From Zunongwangia sp. HGR-M22 (lineage in GTDB: Bacteria > Bacteroidota > Bacteroidia > Flavobacteriales > Flavobacteriaceae), in NCBI RefSeq assembly GCF_027594425.1, contig NZ_CP115159.1, forward strand, positions 2,159,001 through 2,223,000: a DNA stretch of 64,000 nt. The letters run 5' to 3'. The notes beneath the pieces were generated by a model, which searched no databases, had not been told where the DNA came from, and saw only the letters and a list, made by a program, of their open reading frames with translations. Both the position numbers and the translations under genes were made by a program. This document shows positions 35,025 through 43,649 of this stretch, one piece after another. Positions within the stretch are counted from its first letter, which is position 1. Each line of letters opens with the position of its first letter.

Positions 35025-38000
35025 TTAAAATGATAAATCAACACCTAGCATAAAGGTTCTAGGCCTTGGATATGTCCCGTTATCAAAACCAGGCTCCAAT
35101 ATTCCAGAATTGAAATCTGGATTATATCCTTTGTAATGCTGAAATGTGTATAAGTTTTGGACAGTTCCATATACTCTTAAAGAGTTTAAAGCTTTATCAA
35201 AGATATCGCTTGGTAAAGTATAGCCTAAAGATAAAGTATTAATTCGAAGGTAATCTCCTTTTTGCAACCAACCTGGCCTGTTGGAATCACGAGCATTATT
35301 ATTAGGATCATCTGCAACCACGCGAGGTATATTTGTATTTGTATTATCTGGAGTCCATCTGTCTAAAATATCTTCATGCGCGTTGATGTAACCTGTAGAA
35401 AGCATTAAAGATCTATAAAGTCTACTATTTATGTAATACCCAGCGGCCCCAGAAGTAAATACTGTAAAATCAAAATTCTTATAATTTGCAGCGAAATTAA
35501 GTCCAAATGTTACACTTGGAAGGGCACTCCCTAAAAATGTTCGATCATCAGCATTTATCTCTCCATCACCATTTAAATCTCTAAACCTAACATCGCCTGG
35601 TGCAGCACCTGGCTGAAGAGCGTGTTCCTCTACCTCTGCCTGAGTTTGAAAAATTCCATCATAAACAAATCCAAAATGCTCACCAACTTCTCTACCAATT
35701 TGAGTTCTAGATCCAGCTCCCGTTATTGGCTCTTGATTACCTCCTAAGGCTAGCACTTCATTATTTATAGTACTTGCATTGGCTGATATATCAAAATTGA
35801 AATCTTCACCTGTATGATGGTAAGTTATTTCAGCCTCAATACCTGAATTTAGAATACTTCCAGCATTTACCAACGGATTTACATTAACAGAACCAGTAGA
35901 CCAAGGAATAGGAACTCCTACTAAAATATCTTCTGTTTCTCTTCTATAATAATCTAAGGTAAGATCTATTTTTGAGTTGAATAAAGTTGATTCTAATCCA
36001 ATATCTAAAGACTTTGTTGTTTCCCAAACAATATCATCATTTATAACACTAGTCTGTAAACCACCTAAAACCCTATTTAGATTAAAATTATAAGGAATAG
36101 TTCTATTAATTACAGCCTGATATAGATAATCGCCTATATTTTGATTACCCAGTTCCCCATAACTTACTCTTAATTTCAGATTGCTAACTAAATCATCTGA
36201 AACATTAAAAAATTCTTCATTATTTATTCGCCATCCCAAAGCTAATGAAGGAAAGGTTCCCCATCTATTTTCTTCTTTAAACCTGGAAGAACCATCTCTT
36301 CTTATAGTAGCGGTAAGTAAATATCTATCATCAAAATTATAGTTTAGTCTACCAAAATAAGAAGCTATCGAGCTTTCTACCAGTGAACCTCCTACTGTTT
36401 GATTAACACCATTGGAAAGAATAGGATAATAAGGCTTAGGTAGATCTTCAGAATGAGCTGTTCTAATTACAGTTTTATTTTCCTGATAGGTTTGCCCTAA
36501 TATAAGGTCGAAAGTATTTTTTCCTAATGTCGTTTTATAATTTAAGGTATTTTCAATTAGTCCTACTGTATAGATTGTAGAATTATCATCTAATCTTGAT
36601 ATTCCAGATCCAAAGAAATATCCCATTTCAAATTCTGGTACAAATGAAAAACTTCTAACATGGGTTTTATCGTAACTTGTATTCAATTTATAAGTTAGTT
36701 CATGATTTTCACTGTCAAGAATCTTAAATTGAGGATTTACGATAGCGAAGATTCTGTCCACTTCGACATTGTTAGTAAAAAGACTATTTATTCCTGGTAC
36801 GTTCAAAATTATTTCTTGATGGATTTCTGAAGAAGTACCTGCATAGCCTCCTTCATTATTTGGATCCAAAACTCCCAAAGTTGGAATTGCATTGATTAAA
36901 TCATTAATTAAAGGAGGACGGCCACCAGTTAAAACATCATCTCTAAAGGTTAGAGAATTTTCGAAACTATGTGTGTAGTATAATGATGGAGATATCTTAA
37001 ACCTTCCTTTTTCCATTACGGTATTAATTCTTCCAGAATATCTTTCGTAATCAGGCCCGTTACCTACAAAAATCCCCTCATTTTCAAAATAATCAATAGA
37101 GGCATTATAAGTTATATTTTCACCACCACCAGATAAGCCAATGTTATGATTTTGTCTGTGTCCATTCTTTAAACCAACTGATTGCCAGTCTGTATTAATA
37201 TCATCGACAAATAAATCAGAATTAGGATCGTTTCCTGGTATTAGAGGCTGTCCAGCATTCAATCTCTTCTCATTAGAGATCATCTGGTAATCTTCTCTAC
37301 CTAAAACAGGAATTCTTTGAGCCACTTCATCAATACCATAATATCCACTGTATTGAATTTTTAATGGCGAATTTTTTCTACCTTGTTTTGTAGTAATAAT
37401 TACAACTCCATTGGCTGCTCTAGACCCGTAGATTGCACCTGCAGAAGCATCTTTAAGAACCTGAATACTTTCGATGTCGTTTGGATTAAAATCCCTGATC
37501 GATGTTCCAACTGGCACACCGTCTACAACATAAAGTGGCTGGCTATTACCAAAAGTAGCTACTCCACGAATTCTAACATTTGCTCCAGCTCCCGGCTGTC
37601 CATCAGCAGTAACCGTAACACCGGCTGTTCTACCTTGTAGCATTTGAGAAACATCACTGTTAGAAACTTTTTGCATTTCGTCGGTGTCTATTACACTAAC
37701 CGACCCGGTAAGATCTTCCTTACGTTGCGTACCATATCCAACTACAACGACATCGTCTAAAGCATTCAAATCATCAGATAATGCAACATTAATTTCAGTT
37801 TGGGTACCAACTGAAACCTCCTGCTGCTTATATCCAATAAAGGAATAAACAATTACATCGTTTGCGTTAGCCTCAATAGCGTAATTACCATCGATATCGG
37901 TAACTGCTCCATTGTTTGTACCCTTAATAATAACGTTAACTCCGGGCAGTGGCAGACCATCGCTTTCAGAAGTTACAGTACCAGTAATCAACTGGCCATC

Positions 38001-38102
38001 TTGCGCATTAGCAGAAAAGCCTATAAATATGAAAAAGGCTAAACAACGAAAAGGTTTTCGTAATGTACTAATTGCTCTTAAAAGTAATTTTAAAATTAGC
38101 AT
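35025..38102 (-). CDS. susC: SusC-family TonB-dependent glycan transporter
   Basis: The 1025-residue outer-membrane transporter has a signal peptide (CLAFFIFIGFSANAQ), a carboxypeptidase-regulatory-like domain (TGTVTSESDGLPLPGVNVIIKG, residues 38-115), a TonB-box/plug region (DDVVVVGYGTQRKEDLTGSVSVI, SGIRG-like GANVRIRGVATFGNSQPLYVVDGVP) and a beta-barrel ending in MLGVDLSF. It imports oligosaccharides bound by SusD. It is the first gene of the susCD-glycosidase operon. A strong TTTG/TATATTTG promoter and a candidate AraR site lie upstream. Confidence 0.95.
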   Translation of the reverse strand: MLILKLLLRAISTLRKPFRCLAFFIFIGFSANAQDGQLITGTVTSESDGLPLPGVNVIIKGTNNGAVTDIDGNYAIEANANDVIVYSFIGYKQQEVSVGTQTEINVALSDDLNALDDVVVVGYGTQRKEDLTGSVSVIDTDEMQKVSNSDVSQMLQGRTAGVTVTADGQPGAGANVRIRGVATFGNSQPLYVVDGVPVGTSIRDFNPNDIESIQVLKDASAGAIYGSRAANGVVIITTKQGRKNSPLKIQYSGYYGIDEVAQRIPVLGREDYQMISNEKRLNAGQPLIPGNDPNSDLFVDDINTDWQSVGLKNGHRQNHNIGLSGGGENITYNASIDYFENEGIFVGNGPDYERYSGRINTVMEKGRFKISPSLYYTHSFENSLTFRDDVLTGGRPPLINDLINAIPTLGVLDPNNEGGYAGTSSEIHQEIILNVPGINSLFTNNVEVDRIFAIVNPQFKILDSENHELTYKLNTSYDKTHVRSFSFVPEFEMGYFFGSGISRLDDNSTIYTVGLIENTLNYKTTLGKNTFDLILGQTYQENKTVIRTAHSEDLPKPYYPILSNGVNQTVGGSLVESSIASYFGRLNYNFDDRYLLTATIRRDGSSRFKEENRWGTFPSLALGWRINNEEFFNVSDDLVSNLKLRVSYGELGNQNIGDYLYQAVINRTIPYNFNLNRVLGGLQTSVINDDIVWETTKSLDIGLESTLFNSKIDLTLDYYRRETEDILVGVPIPWSTGSVNVNPLVNAGSILNSGIEAEITYHHTGEDFNFDISANASTINNEVLALGGNQEPITGAGSRTQIGREVGEHFGFVYDGIFQTQAEVEEHALQPGAAPGDVRFRDLNGDGEINADDRTFLGSALPSVTFGLNFAANYKNFDFTVFTSGAAGYYINSRLYRSLMLSTGYINAHEDILDRWTPDNTNTNIPRVVADDPNNNARDSNRPGWLQKGDYLRINTLSLGYTLPSDIFDKALNSLRVYGTVQNLYTFQHYKGYNPDFNSGILEPGFDNGTYPRPRTFMLGVDLSF

Positions 38103-38120
38103 AAGTTAAACTTTAGTTTA

Positions 38121-38141
38121 TAAGTGTGAATTTTACATTTC
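38121..38141 (-). promoter_or_regulatory. Candidate AraR operator at the susC promoter
   Basis: TAAGTGT-N7-ACATTTC: the left arm is identical to the araB palindrome and the right arm is degenerate. It lies between the -7 box and the expected transcription start of susC. A 14-bp inverted repeat, TAAACT-TT-AGTTTA, follows at 38107-38120. Confidence 0.5.
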
Positions 38142-38174
38142 CAAATATAATTAAAGTTTACTTAATTTAGCAAA
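38142..38174 (-). promoter_or_regulatory. Bacteroidota-type promoter of the susCD operon
   Basis: On the minus strand, TTTG (38171-38174) and TATATTTG (38142-38149) are separated by 21 bases, close to the family consensus TTTG/TAnnTTTG. A start near 38135 gives a leader of about 33 bases. Confidence 0.7.
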
Positions 38175-38317
38175 TGTTTTTTTACATATTTTTAACTTTA
38201 CATCTTAAAATAAACGAATTTAATAATTATAAACCGCTTAAAGTGTAGTATCCTGTGGTATCATGCTTTAAATGTTAAAATTTATTATGTTTTAAAAAAG
38301 TTAAGGCTATTATGATT

Positions 38318-38325
38318 TATTTTTG
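38318..38325 (+). promoter_or_regulatory. Possible -7 box of the NUDIX regulator gene
   Basis: TATTTTTG fits TAnnTTTG and stands about 33 bases before the ATG. No clear TTTG -33 box is seen. The rest of the divergent gap 38103-38358 is AT-rich, with the susC promoter and operator. Confidence 0.35.
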
Positions 38326-38358
38326 AAAAAACCTAAATTGCCCAACTAATACCAACCA

Positions 38359-39048
38359 ATGATTCATAGTTATAGTACCGAGGATAAAATTCTGCTTGCT
38401 GTAGACTGTATTATTTTTGGCTTCGATGACGAAGAGTTAAAAATATTACTGATTAAACGGGATTTTGAACCAGAAAAGGGAAAATGGTCACTAATGGGTG
38501 GCTTCTTAAAAAAGGATGAAAATTTAGACCACGCAGCAAATCGAATTCTACATCATTTAACAGGGCTAAATAATGTATACTTAGAACAGTTATATAACTT
38601 TAGTAAGGTAGACCGAGATCCTGTTGAAAGAACTCTATCCGTATCTTATTTTGCTCTTATAAATATTACTGAGCACGATACAGAGCTTACAGAAAATTAT
38701 TCTGCCAAATGGTTTTCCTTATCTGAATCACCATCGTTAATTTTTGACCACGGTAAGATGGTAAAACATGCCATAAGTCGATTAAGGTATAGAGCTTCCA
38801 ATGGTCCAATTGGATTTGAATTATTACCGGAAAAATTTACAATGCGTCAGTTACAAAAACTTTATGAGGCGATTTTAAACGAAGATCTGGATAAAAGAAA
38901 TTTTATTAATAAGATAAATTCATTCGATATACTGGTAAAGCTAGAGGAAAAAGACATGAGTTCTTCCAGAAAAGGTTCTTTTTTATACAAATTCGATCAG
39001 GAAAAATATAAGAAAAAAACAGATGATGGCTTTTCTTTTAAACTTTAA
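38359..39048 (+). CDS. araR: NUDIX-fold arabinose regulator (AraR/NrtR-type)
   Basis: The 229-residue protein has a NUDIX domain (residues about 10-145) and a C-terminal winged-helix region (ISRLRYRASNGPIGFELLPEKFTMRQLQKLYEAIL, residues about 140-190). The NUDIX box GGFLKKDENLDHAANRILHHLTGL lacks the paired Glu residues of the catalytic REXXEE motif, so it is a sensor rather than a hydrolase. Such regulators control arabinose genes in Bacteroidota (AraR) and respond to arabinose. It is divergent from susC, as local regulators often are, and may bind the TAAGTGT palindromes here. Confidence 0.82.
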   Translation: MIHSYSTEDKILLAVDCIIFGFDDEELKILLIKRDFEPEKGKWSLMGGFLKKDENLDHAANRILHHLTGLNNVYLEQLYNFSKVDRDPVERTLSVSYFALINITEHDTELTENYSAKWFSLSESPSLIFDHGKMVKHAISRLRYRASNGPIGFELLPEKFTMRQLQKLYEAILNEDLDKRNFINKINSFDILVKLEEKDMSSSRKGSFLYKFDQEKYKKKTDDGFSFKL

Positions 39049-39127
39049 TTTTAAAATTAAGGCAATTTCTTATTGATTTTAATAAAAGTGTCCGTATTCA
39101 AATACGCCATTTAAATGTTGAGCAATT

Positions 39128-39158
39128 AAAAAGCCAGACGTTTCGGCCTGGCTTTTTT
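39128..39158. terminator. Bidirectional terminator after the NUDIX regulator
   Basis: AAAAAGCCAG pairs with CTGGCTTTTT, with runs of A on one side and T on the other, so it works on both strands between convergent genes. Confidence 0.85.
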
Positions 39159-39179
39159 CAAAATATGTTTGGAGCTTTC

Positions 39180-39755
39180 TTATCCTAAAGTTATAGTTTT
39201 TGTAATAGTATGCCCTGCTACGTTAAGAGCAATCACATATTTTCCTGCAGGAACTTCAGAAAAATCGAATGTTTTCTTAACTACTAAATCGTTACTTGTA
39301 GAAGAGGTCATTAGATTACCTGCTTGATCGTAAACCTTAAAAGTTGCGTTATTATAGCTTGGGTTTGTAAAAGATACTAATACCTTGTCTTCTATTGTTT
39401 TGTAAAAAGGCTTAAAGAAAATTTTTGATGCGCTCTTATTTACTTTAACTCCTTCAGCATCTTTAGTTATAACAGTAGTAAGAATACTATCGTCTTTCTC
39501 AAAATTTAAAAAATATGTACCGGTAGGAATTGTATGAAGATCTAATGCTTTTTTATAAGAAGTCTCCATAAGTGCATCTTTAAAAAGAACTTCTCCGTTA
39601 GTATCTGTAAGAACCAAAGTAGATCCTTTTTGGCTATGATCTAATTCAACTACTAATTTATCATTGTTTATTTTAACTTCTATATCTTTAGCGCTCAAAG
39701 TATTAGTTAATACTAATGCTAAAACCAAAACTGCTATTCTAGATAGATTTTTCAT
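39180..39755 (-). CDS. Secreted beta-sandwich protein with a T9SS-like C-terminal domain
   Basis: The 191-residue protein has a signal peptide (MKNLSRIAVLVLALVLTNTLSA) and two Ig-like repeats. Motifs such as GSTLVLTDTNGEVLFKD, IPTGTYFLNFE and FKVYDQAGNLMTSS...FDFSEVPAGKYVIALNVAGHTITKTITLG resemble the type A C-terminal sorting domain of the type IX secretion system, although the protein is short and has no catalytic part. It may be an exported surface or stress protein. No partner lies beside it. Confidence 0.6.
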   Translation of the reverse strand: MKNLSRIAVLVLALVLTNTLSAKDIEVKINNDKLVVELDHSQKGSTLVLTDTNGEVLFKDALMETSYKKALDLHTIPTGTYFLNFEKDDSILTTVITKDAEGVKVNKSASKIFFKPFYKTIEDKVLVSFTNPSYNNATFKVYDQAGNLMTSSTSNDLVVKKTFDFSEVPAGKYVIALNVAGHTITKTITLG

Positions 39756-39910
39756 AATTTTCGGGATTTTTGTTAATTCTCTAATTATTGTTCAGCAAAT
39801 ATAAAACGAAACTAAGCTGTAGCTAAGTAGAAAATATACTAAAACATGTTCTATATTAACCGAAAATATTATCGTAAATCTATTATATTGCAAATTGAAC
39901 ACATATGGGT

Positions 39911-39918
39911 TAATTTTG
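39911..39918 (+). promoter_or_regulatory. Possible -7 box of the AraC-family gene
   Basis: TAATTTTG matches TAnnTTTG, 56 bases upstream of the ATG. No matching -33 box was found. Confidence 0.3.
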
Positions 39919-39973
39919 GACATAATTAATTATTCATAAAAGATACCCTGAATTCCACTAAAACGTTATCGAT

Positions 39974-40852
39974 ATGATAAAATCACAAAGAGCAGCTTTT
40001 CAAAAGATAGAACCTCAATTTGGTAGTTCTTTTAAATACGAAACTTTCGATTATCACCATCAAAATCAAAATAATAACTTTTGGCATTATCACCCTGAAA
40101 TCGAACTTGTATATATAAGCAGTGGATCTGGAAAGCGACAAATAGGAAGTCATGTTTCTTATTACCGCCAGGGAGATCTTATATTAATAGGATCTAATTT
40201 GCCGCATTGTGGGTTTACTGAGAAATTAAATAAATATGAACGAGAAACTGTAATTCAAATTCATCCAGAGTTTTTAGGAGATACTTTTTTCAATATTCCT
40301 GAAACAAAAAATATAGTAACCCTTTTGGAAACTGCTAAAAAGGGTATTGTATTTCATGGGGAAGACAAAAGATATATAGGTGAAAAAATTGAAGAGCTTA
40401 AATATCGTACACCATTTAGTAGACTTATTGCACTCTTAGAAATTTTTAATCATCTGGAAGAAGCCAAAAATTACACCATTTTAAATGCTAAAGGCTTTGT
40501 TTTAGAAACAGAGCTTCAGGATAATAATCGTATTAATTTAATTTTCAATTTCGTAAAAGAAGAATTTAAGCGTTCTATAGCCTTAGAAGAAGTAGCAGAA
40601 TTAACCAGTATGACGGTACCAGCATTTTGTAGGTTTTTCAAAAAAATTACCGGAAAAACCTTCACGCAATTTGTAAACGAATATCGACTTTCTCACGCTG
40701 CTAAACTTTTACACGAAGAACAAATGAGTATTACTGATATCTGTTTTGAATGTGGTTTTAATAATTTTAGCCACTTCAATAAACAGTTTAAAAAATTCAC
40801 AGGAAAGTCTCCTTCTATCTATAGAAACGAATTACGCGTGCAGATTTCATAA
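39974..40852 (+). CDS. AraC-family transcriptional regulator with cupin domain
   Basis: The 292-residue regulator has an N-terminal cupin sensing domain (residues about 30-115: NNNFWHYHPEIELVYISSGSGKRQIGSHVSYYRQGDLILIGSNLPHCG) and two C-terminal helix-turn-helix motifs (residues about 185-290: ALEEVAELTSMTVPAFCRFFKKITGKTFTQFVNEYRL and ICFECGFNNFSHFNKQFKKFTGKSPS). Despite the family name, there is no evidence it controls arabinose genes; it lies outside that locus, across a terminator. It may sense another sugar. Confidence 0.92.
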   Translation: MIKSQRAAFQKIEPQFGSSFKYETFDYHHQNQNNNFWHYHPEIELVYISSGSGKRQIGSHVSYYRQGDLILIGSNLPHCGFTEKLNKYERETVIQIHPEFLGDTFFNIPETKNIVTLLETAKKGIVFHGEDKRYIGEKIEELKYRTPFSRLIALLEIFNHLEEAKNYTILNAKGFVLETELQDNNRINLIFNFVKEEFKRSIALEEVAELTSMTVPAFCRFFKKITGKTFTQFVNEYRLSHAAKLLHEEQMSITDICFECGFNNFSHFNKQFKKFTGKSPSIYRNELRVQIS

Positions 40853-40854
40853 AA

Positions 40855-40878
40855 AAAGTCCGCCAAATAGCGGACTTT
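40855..40878. terminator. Bidirectional terminator between the AraC-family and ferredoxin genes
   Basis: AAAGTCCGC pairs with GCGGACTTT around CAAATA. A-rich and T-rich flanks serve both converging transcripts. Confidence 0.8.
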
Positions 40879-40903
40879 ATATTTTTCAGAATAAAATAAT
40901 TCC

Positions 40904-41251
40904 TTAATCGTGCATAAACTTTTGCTTTTCTAGCAATACTTCTTCACTTTCTACGTGATCGTCATCTGGTACGCAACAATCTACAGGGCATACTGCTGCA
41001 CATTGTGGCTCTTCATGAAAACCTTTACATTCTGTACATTTATCTGGTACAATATAATAGTATTCATCACTTACCGGTTCTTGTGCTTCTTCTGCATTTG
41101 CCTCGGTACCCGATGGTAAAACGATATCACCAGAAAGATCGGTACCATCTGCATACCGCCAATCATCTGCTCCTTCATAAATCGCAGTATTAGGACATTC
41201 TGGCTCACAAGCGCCGCAGTTTATACATTCATCTGTTATAATGATTGCCAT
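40904..41251 (-). CDS. Two-cluster [4Fe-4S] ferredoxin
   Basis: The 115-residue electron carrier has the first Cys set [12 protein letters not shown] (residues 9-20) and a second set [18 protein letters not shown] (residues about 72-89), whose spacing is stretched, as in many Bacteroidota ferredoxins of the 2[4Fe-4S] YfhL/Fdx type. An acidic insert (residues 30-60) separates them. It is divergent from the acyl-CoA reductase gene next to it, a pairing that recurs in flavobacteria. The electron partner is not shown. Confidence 0.92.
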   Translation of the reverse strand: MAIIITDECINCGACEPECPNTAIYEGADDWRYADGTDLSGDIVLPSGTEANAEEAQEPVSDEYYYIVPDKCTECKGFHEEPQCAAVCPVDCCVPDDDHVESEEVLLEKQKFMHD

Positions 41252-41394
41252 AGCTGTTTTTTTAAGTTGTAAAAATAAAACGAATCTTATTTTCTGTCCC
41301 AGCTTTTAGGAAATTTTATAGTTTTTCCAGCTAGGAAGTTTTAATTTCGCTTTTACAAATTTAACGTGAAGCCTTTTCATAACCAAATCTAGGA

Positions 41395-42462
41395 ATGACA
41401 ATAAAAGAACGGATTTCATATTTTTCCAAATTAGGCGATTTTCTTAAGAATTTTAAAGCTGAAGACACTTCTGCTTTAAATCTTTCAGAAATGGATAGAA
41501 AATATTTTGATAAACTTCAAGAAAAAGTAAACTCAGCTGTACATTACAATGGCTGGTTTACTAAAGAAAATGTTTTATTCTCTTTAGATCAGTGGAGTAA
41601 AGCATTAACTTCAGAAAATCTTGAGATCTGGTTAGCTCCTTATAATTTTCAAGAAGAACAAAATCCAAAAACGATTGCCGTGATTATGGCGGGAAATATT
41701 CCTTTAGTTGGATTCCACGATTTTCTAAGTGTTCTAATTAGTGGGCACAATGTGCTTATTAAGCAGTCTGATAACGATAAGCAGCTTTTACCGATTCTAT
41801 GTAATTATTTAGTTGAATTAAATTCAGAATTTAAATCCAAGATAAGAATTACCAAAGATCGCCTGGAAGATTTTGATGCAGTGATCGCCACTGGAAGCAA
41901 CAATACCGCAAGATATTTTGAATATTACTTCAAAAATAAGCCGAATATTATTCGTAAGAATCGAAATTCAGTCGCTGTAATAACTGGTGAAGAATCCAAA
42001 GAAGAATTGAAATTGCTTTCTGAAGATATTTTTAGATATTTTGGTTTGGGATGTCGCAACGTCTCAAAATTATTTATACCTAAAAATTACGATTTTGATC
42101 ATTTCTTTAAAGGAATTTATCATTGGAACGATATTATCAATCAAAACAAATACGCAAATAATTACGATTATAATAAAGCGGTTTATTTAATGAGTCAGTT
42201 TAATATTCTAGATAATGGATTTTTAATGCTGAAGGAAGATGAAAACTACGGCTCCCCTATCTCTGTGTTATTTTACGAATATTATGACGACCAAAACCAA
42301 CTTCAGCAACGTTTAAATGATGAGGCTGAAAAATTGCAGTGTATCGTAAAAAAGGAAACTTCAGCAAAAAATGAAGTGAAATTTGGAAAAACACAGCATC
42401 CCAAATTATGGGATTATGCTGATGGTGTAGATACCATTCAGTTTTTAATTAATCTAAACTAA
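41395..42462 (+). CDS. Acyl-CoA reductase (LuxC family)
   Basis: The 355-residue enzyme of the LuxC/acyl-CoA reductase family shows IAVIMAGNIPLVGFHDFLSVLISGHNVLIKQS, the nucleotide-binding region, and DAVIATGSNNTARYFEYYF. The catalytic Cys is in YFGLGCRNVSKLF (about residue 222). Family members reduce acyl-CoA to aldehyde with NADPH. It starts a plus-strand cluster with serC and the dehydrogenase gene. Its physiological substrate here is not clear; the neighbours do not suggest bioluminescence. Confidence 0.85.
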   Translation: MTIKERISYFSKLGDFLKNFKAEDTSALNLSEMDRKYFDKLQEKVNSAVHYNGWFTKENVLFSLDQWSKALTSENLEIWLAPYNFQEEQNPKTIAVIMAGNIPLVGFHDFLSVLISGHNVLIKQSDNDKQLLPILCNYLVELNSEFKSKIRITKDRLEDFDAVIATGSNNTARYFEYYFKNKPNIIRKNRNSVAVITGEESKEELKLLSEDIFRYFGLGCRNVSKLFIPKNYDFDHFFKGIYHWNDIINQNKYANNYDYNKAVYLMSQFNILDNGFLMLKEDENYGSPISVLFYEYYDDQNQLQQRLNDEAEKLQCIVKKETSAKNEVKFGKTQHPKLWDYADGVDTIQFLINLN

Positions 42463-42564
42463 CTAATTTTGGGCATATTATAAAATTTGAAATTGCGTTA
42501 AAAATCATCAAATTTTATAAGCCTTAAAAAAAATTCCTTCTAACAGGACAAACTTGAAGTTACT

Positions 42565-43629
42565 ATGAAAAAACATAATTTTAGCGCCGGCCCATGTATT
42601 TTGCCACAAGAAGTTTTTGAAAAAGCATCTCAGGCAGTTTTAGATTTTAACAATAGCGGACTTTCAATCTTGGAAATTTCACATCGTAGTGATGCGTTTG
42701 TGTCGGTAATCGAAGAAGCGCGTTCTCTAGTTTTAGAACTTTTAGGACTTCAAAACAAAGGCTATCAAGCGCTATTTTTGCATGGTGGCGCAAGTATGCA
42801 GTTTTTGATGGTGGCGTACAATTTACTTCAGAAAAAAGCAGCGTACACCAATACCGGTACGTGGAGTTCTAAAGCTATAAAAGAAGCTAAAATGTTTGGC
42901 AAAGTTGCTGAGGTTGCATCTTCTAAAGATAAAAACTTTAATTACATTCCAAAAGATTACCAAATCCCTGAAGGTATAGACTACTTTCACTGTACCAGTA
43001 ACAATACTATTTATGGTACCCAAATGAAATCTTTTCCCAAAACTACTGCTCCACTGGTTTGTGATATGAGTAGTGATATTTTATCTAGAACTTTAGATTT
43101 TTCACAATTTGATTTGATCTATGCCGGTGCGCAAAAAAATATGGGACCTGCGGGAGTAACTGTTGCAATCGTCAAAGAAGATATTCTAGGCAAAGTAGAG
43201 CGCCAAATCCCTTCGATGATGGATTATAAAGTACATATCGATAAGGATAGCATGTTTAATACGCCTTCTGTTTTCGCAATTTATACTTCTTTACTGAATT
43301 TAAGATGGTTAAAAAATAAAGGCGGAATTTCAGGAATTGAAGCTCAGAACGATGCAAAGGCAAAATTACTTTATACTGAAATAGATCGAAACCCGCTATT
43401 TAAAGGCTTTGCTGAAAAAGAAGATCGTTCTACTATGAATCCTACCTTTAATCTTACTGAAGGAGCAGATAAAGCAAGTTTTGATAAACTTTGGAAAGAA
43501 GCCAATATCAACGGTATAAACGGCCATAGAAGTGTGGGGGGATATCGTGCTTCTATGTATAACGCCCTACCTCTAGAAAGCGTACAAACACTTGTTGATG
43601 TAATGCAACATTTCGAAAAAACCTCTTAA
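42565..43629 (+). CDS. serC: Phosphoserine aminotransferase
   Basis: A PLP enzyme that converts 3-phosphohydroxypyruvate to phosphoserine. The 354 residues begin with HNFSAGPCILPQEVFEKA, continue with ISHRSDAFVSVIEEA, and have LHGGASMQFLMVAYNLL and the PLP Lys in YAGAQKNMGPAGV (about residue 194). HRSVGGYRASMYNAL ends the fold. It is 20 bases upstream of a dehydrogenase gene that would supply its substrate, so the two form a serine-synthesis unit. Confidence 0.96.
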   Translation: MKKHNFSAGPCILPQEVFEKASQAVLDFNNSGLSILEISHRSDAFVSVIEEARSLVLELLGLQNKGYQALFLHGGASMQFLMVAYNLLQKKAAYTNTGTWSSKAIKEAKMFGKVAEVASSKDKNFNYIPKDYQIPEGIDYFHCTSNNTIYGTQMKSFPKTTAPLVCDMSSDILSRTLDFSQFDLIYAGAQKNMGPAGVTVAIVKEDILGKVERQIPSMMDYKVHIDKDSMFNTPSVFAIYTSLLNLRWLKNKGGISGIEAQNDAKAKLLYTEIDRNPLFKGFAEKEDRSTMNPTFNLTEGADKASFDKLWKEANINGINGHRSVGGYRASMYNALPLESVQTLVDVMQHFEKTS

Positions 43630-43649
43630 AAATTAAAATTAAGCAACCC

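Noticed and set aside
39974-40852. AraC-family gene as the arabinose regulator
   Set aside because: The name is historical. The gene lies beyond a terminator and another gene, while a NUDIX-type AraR is divergent from susC.
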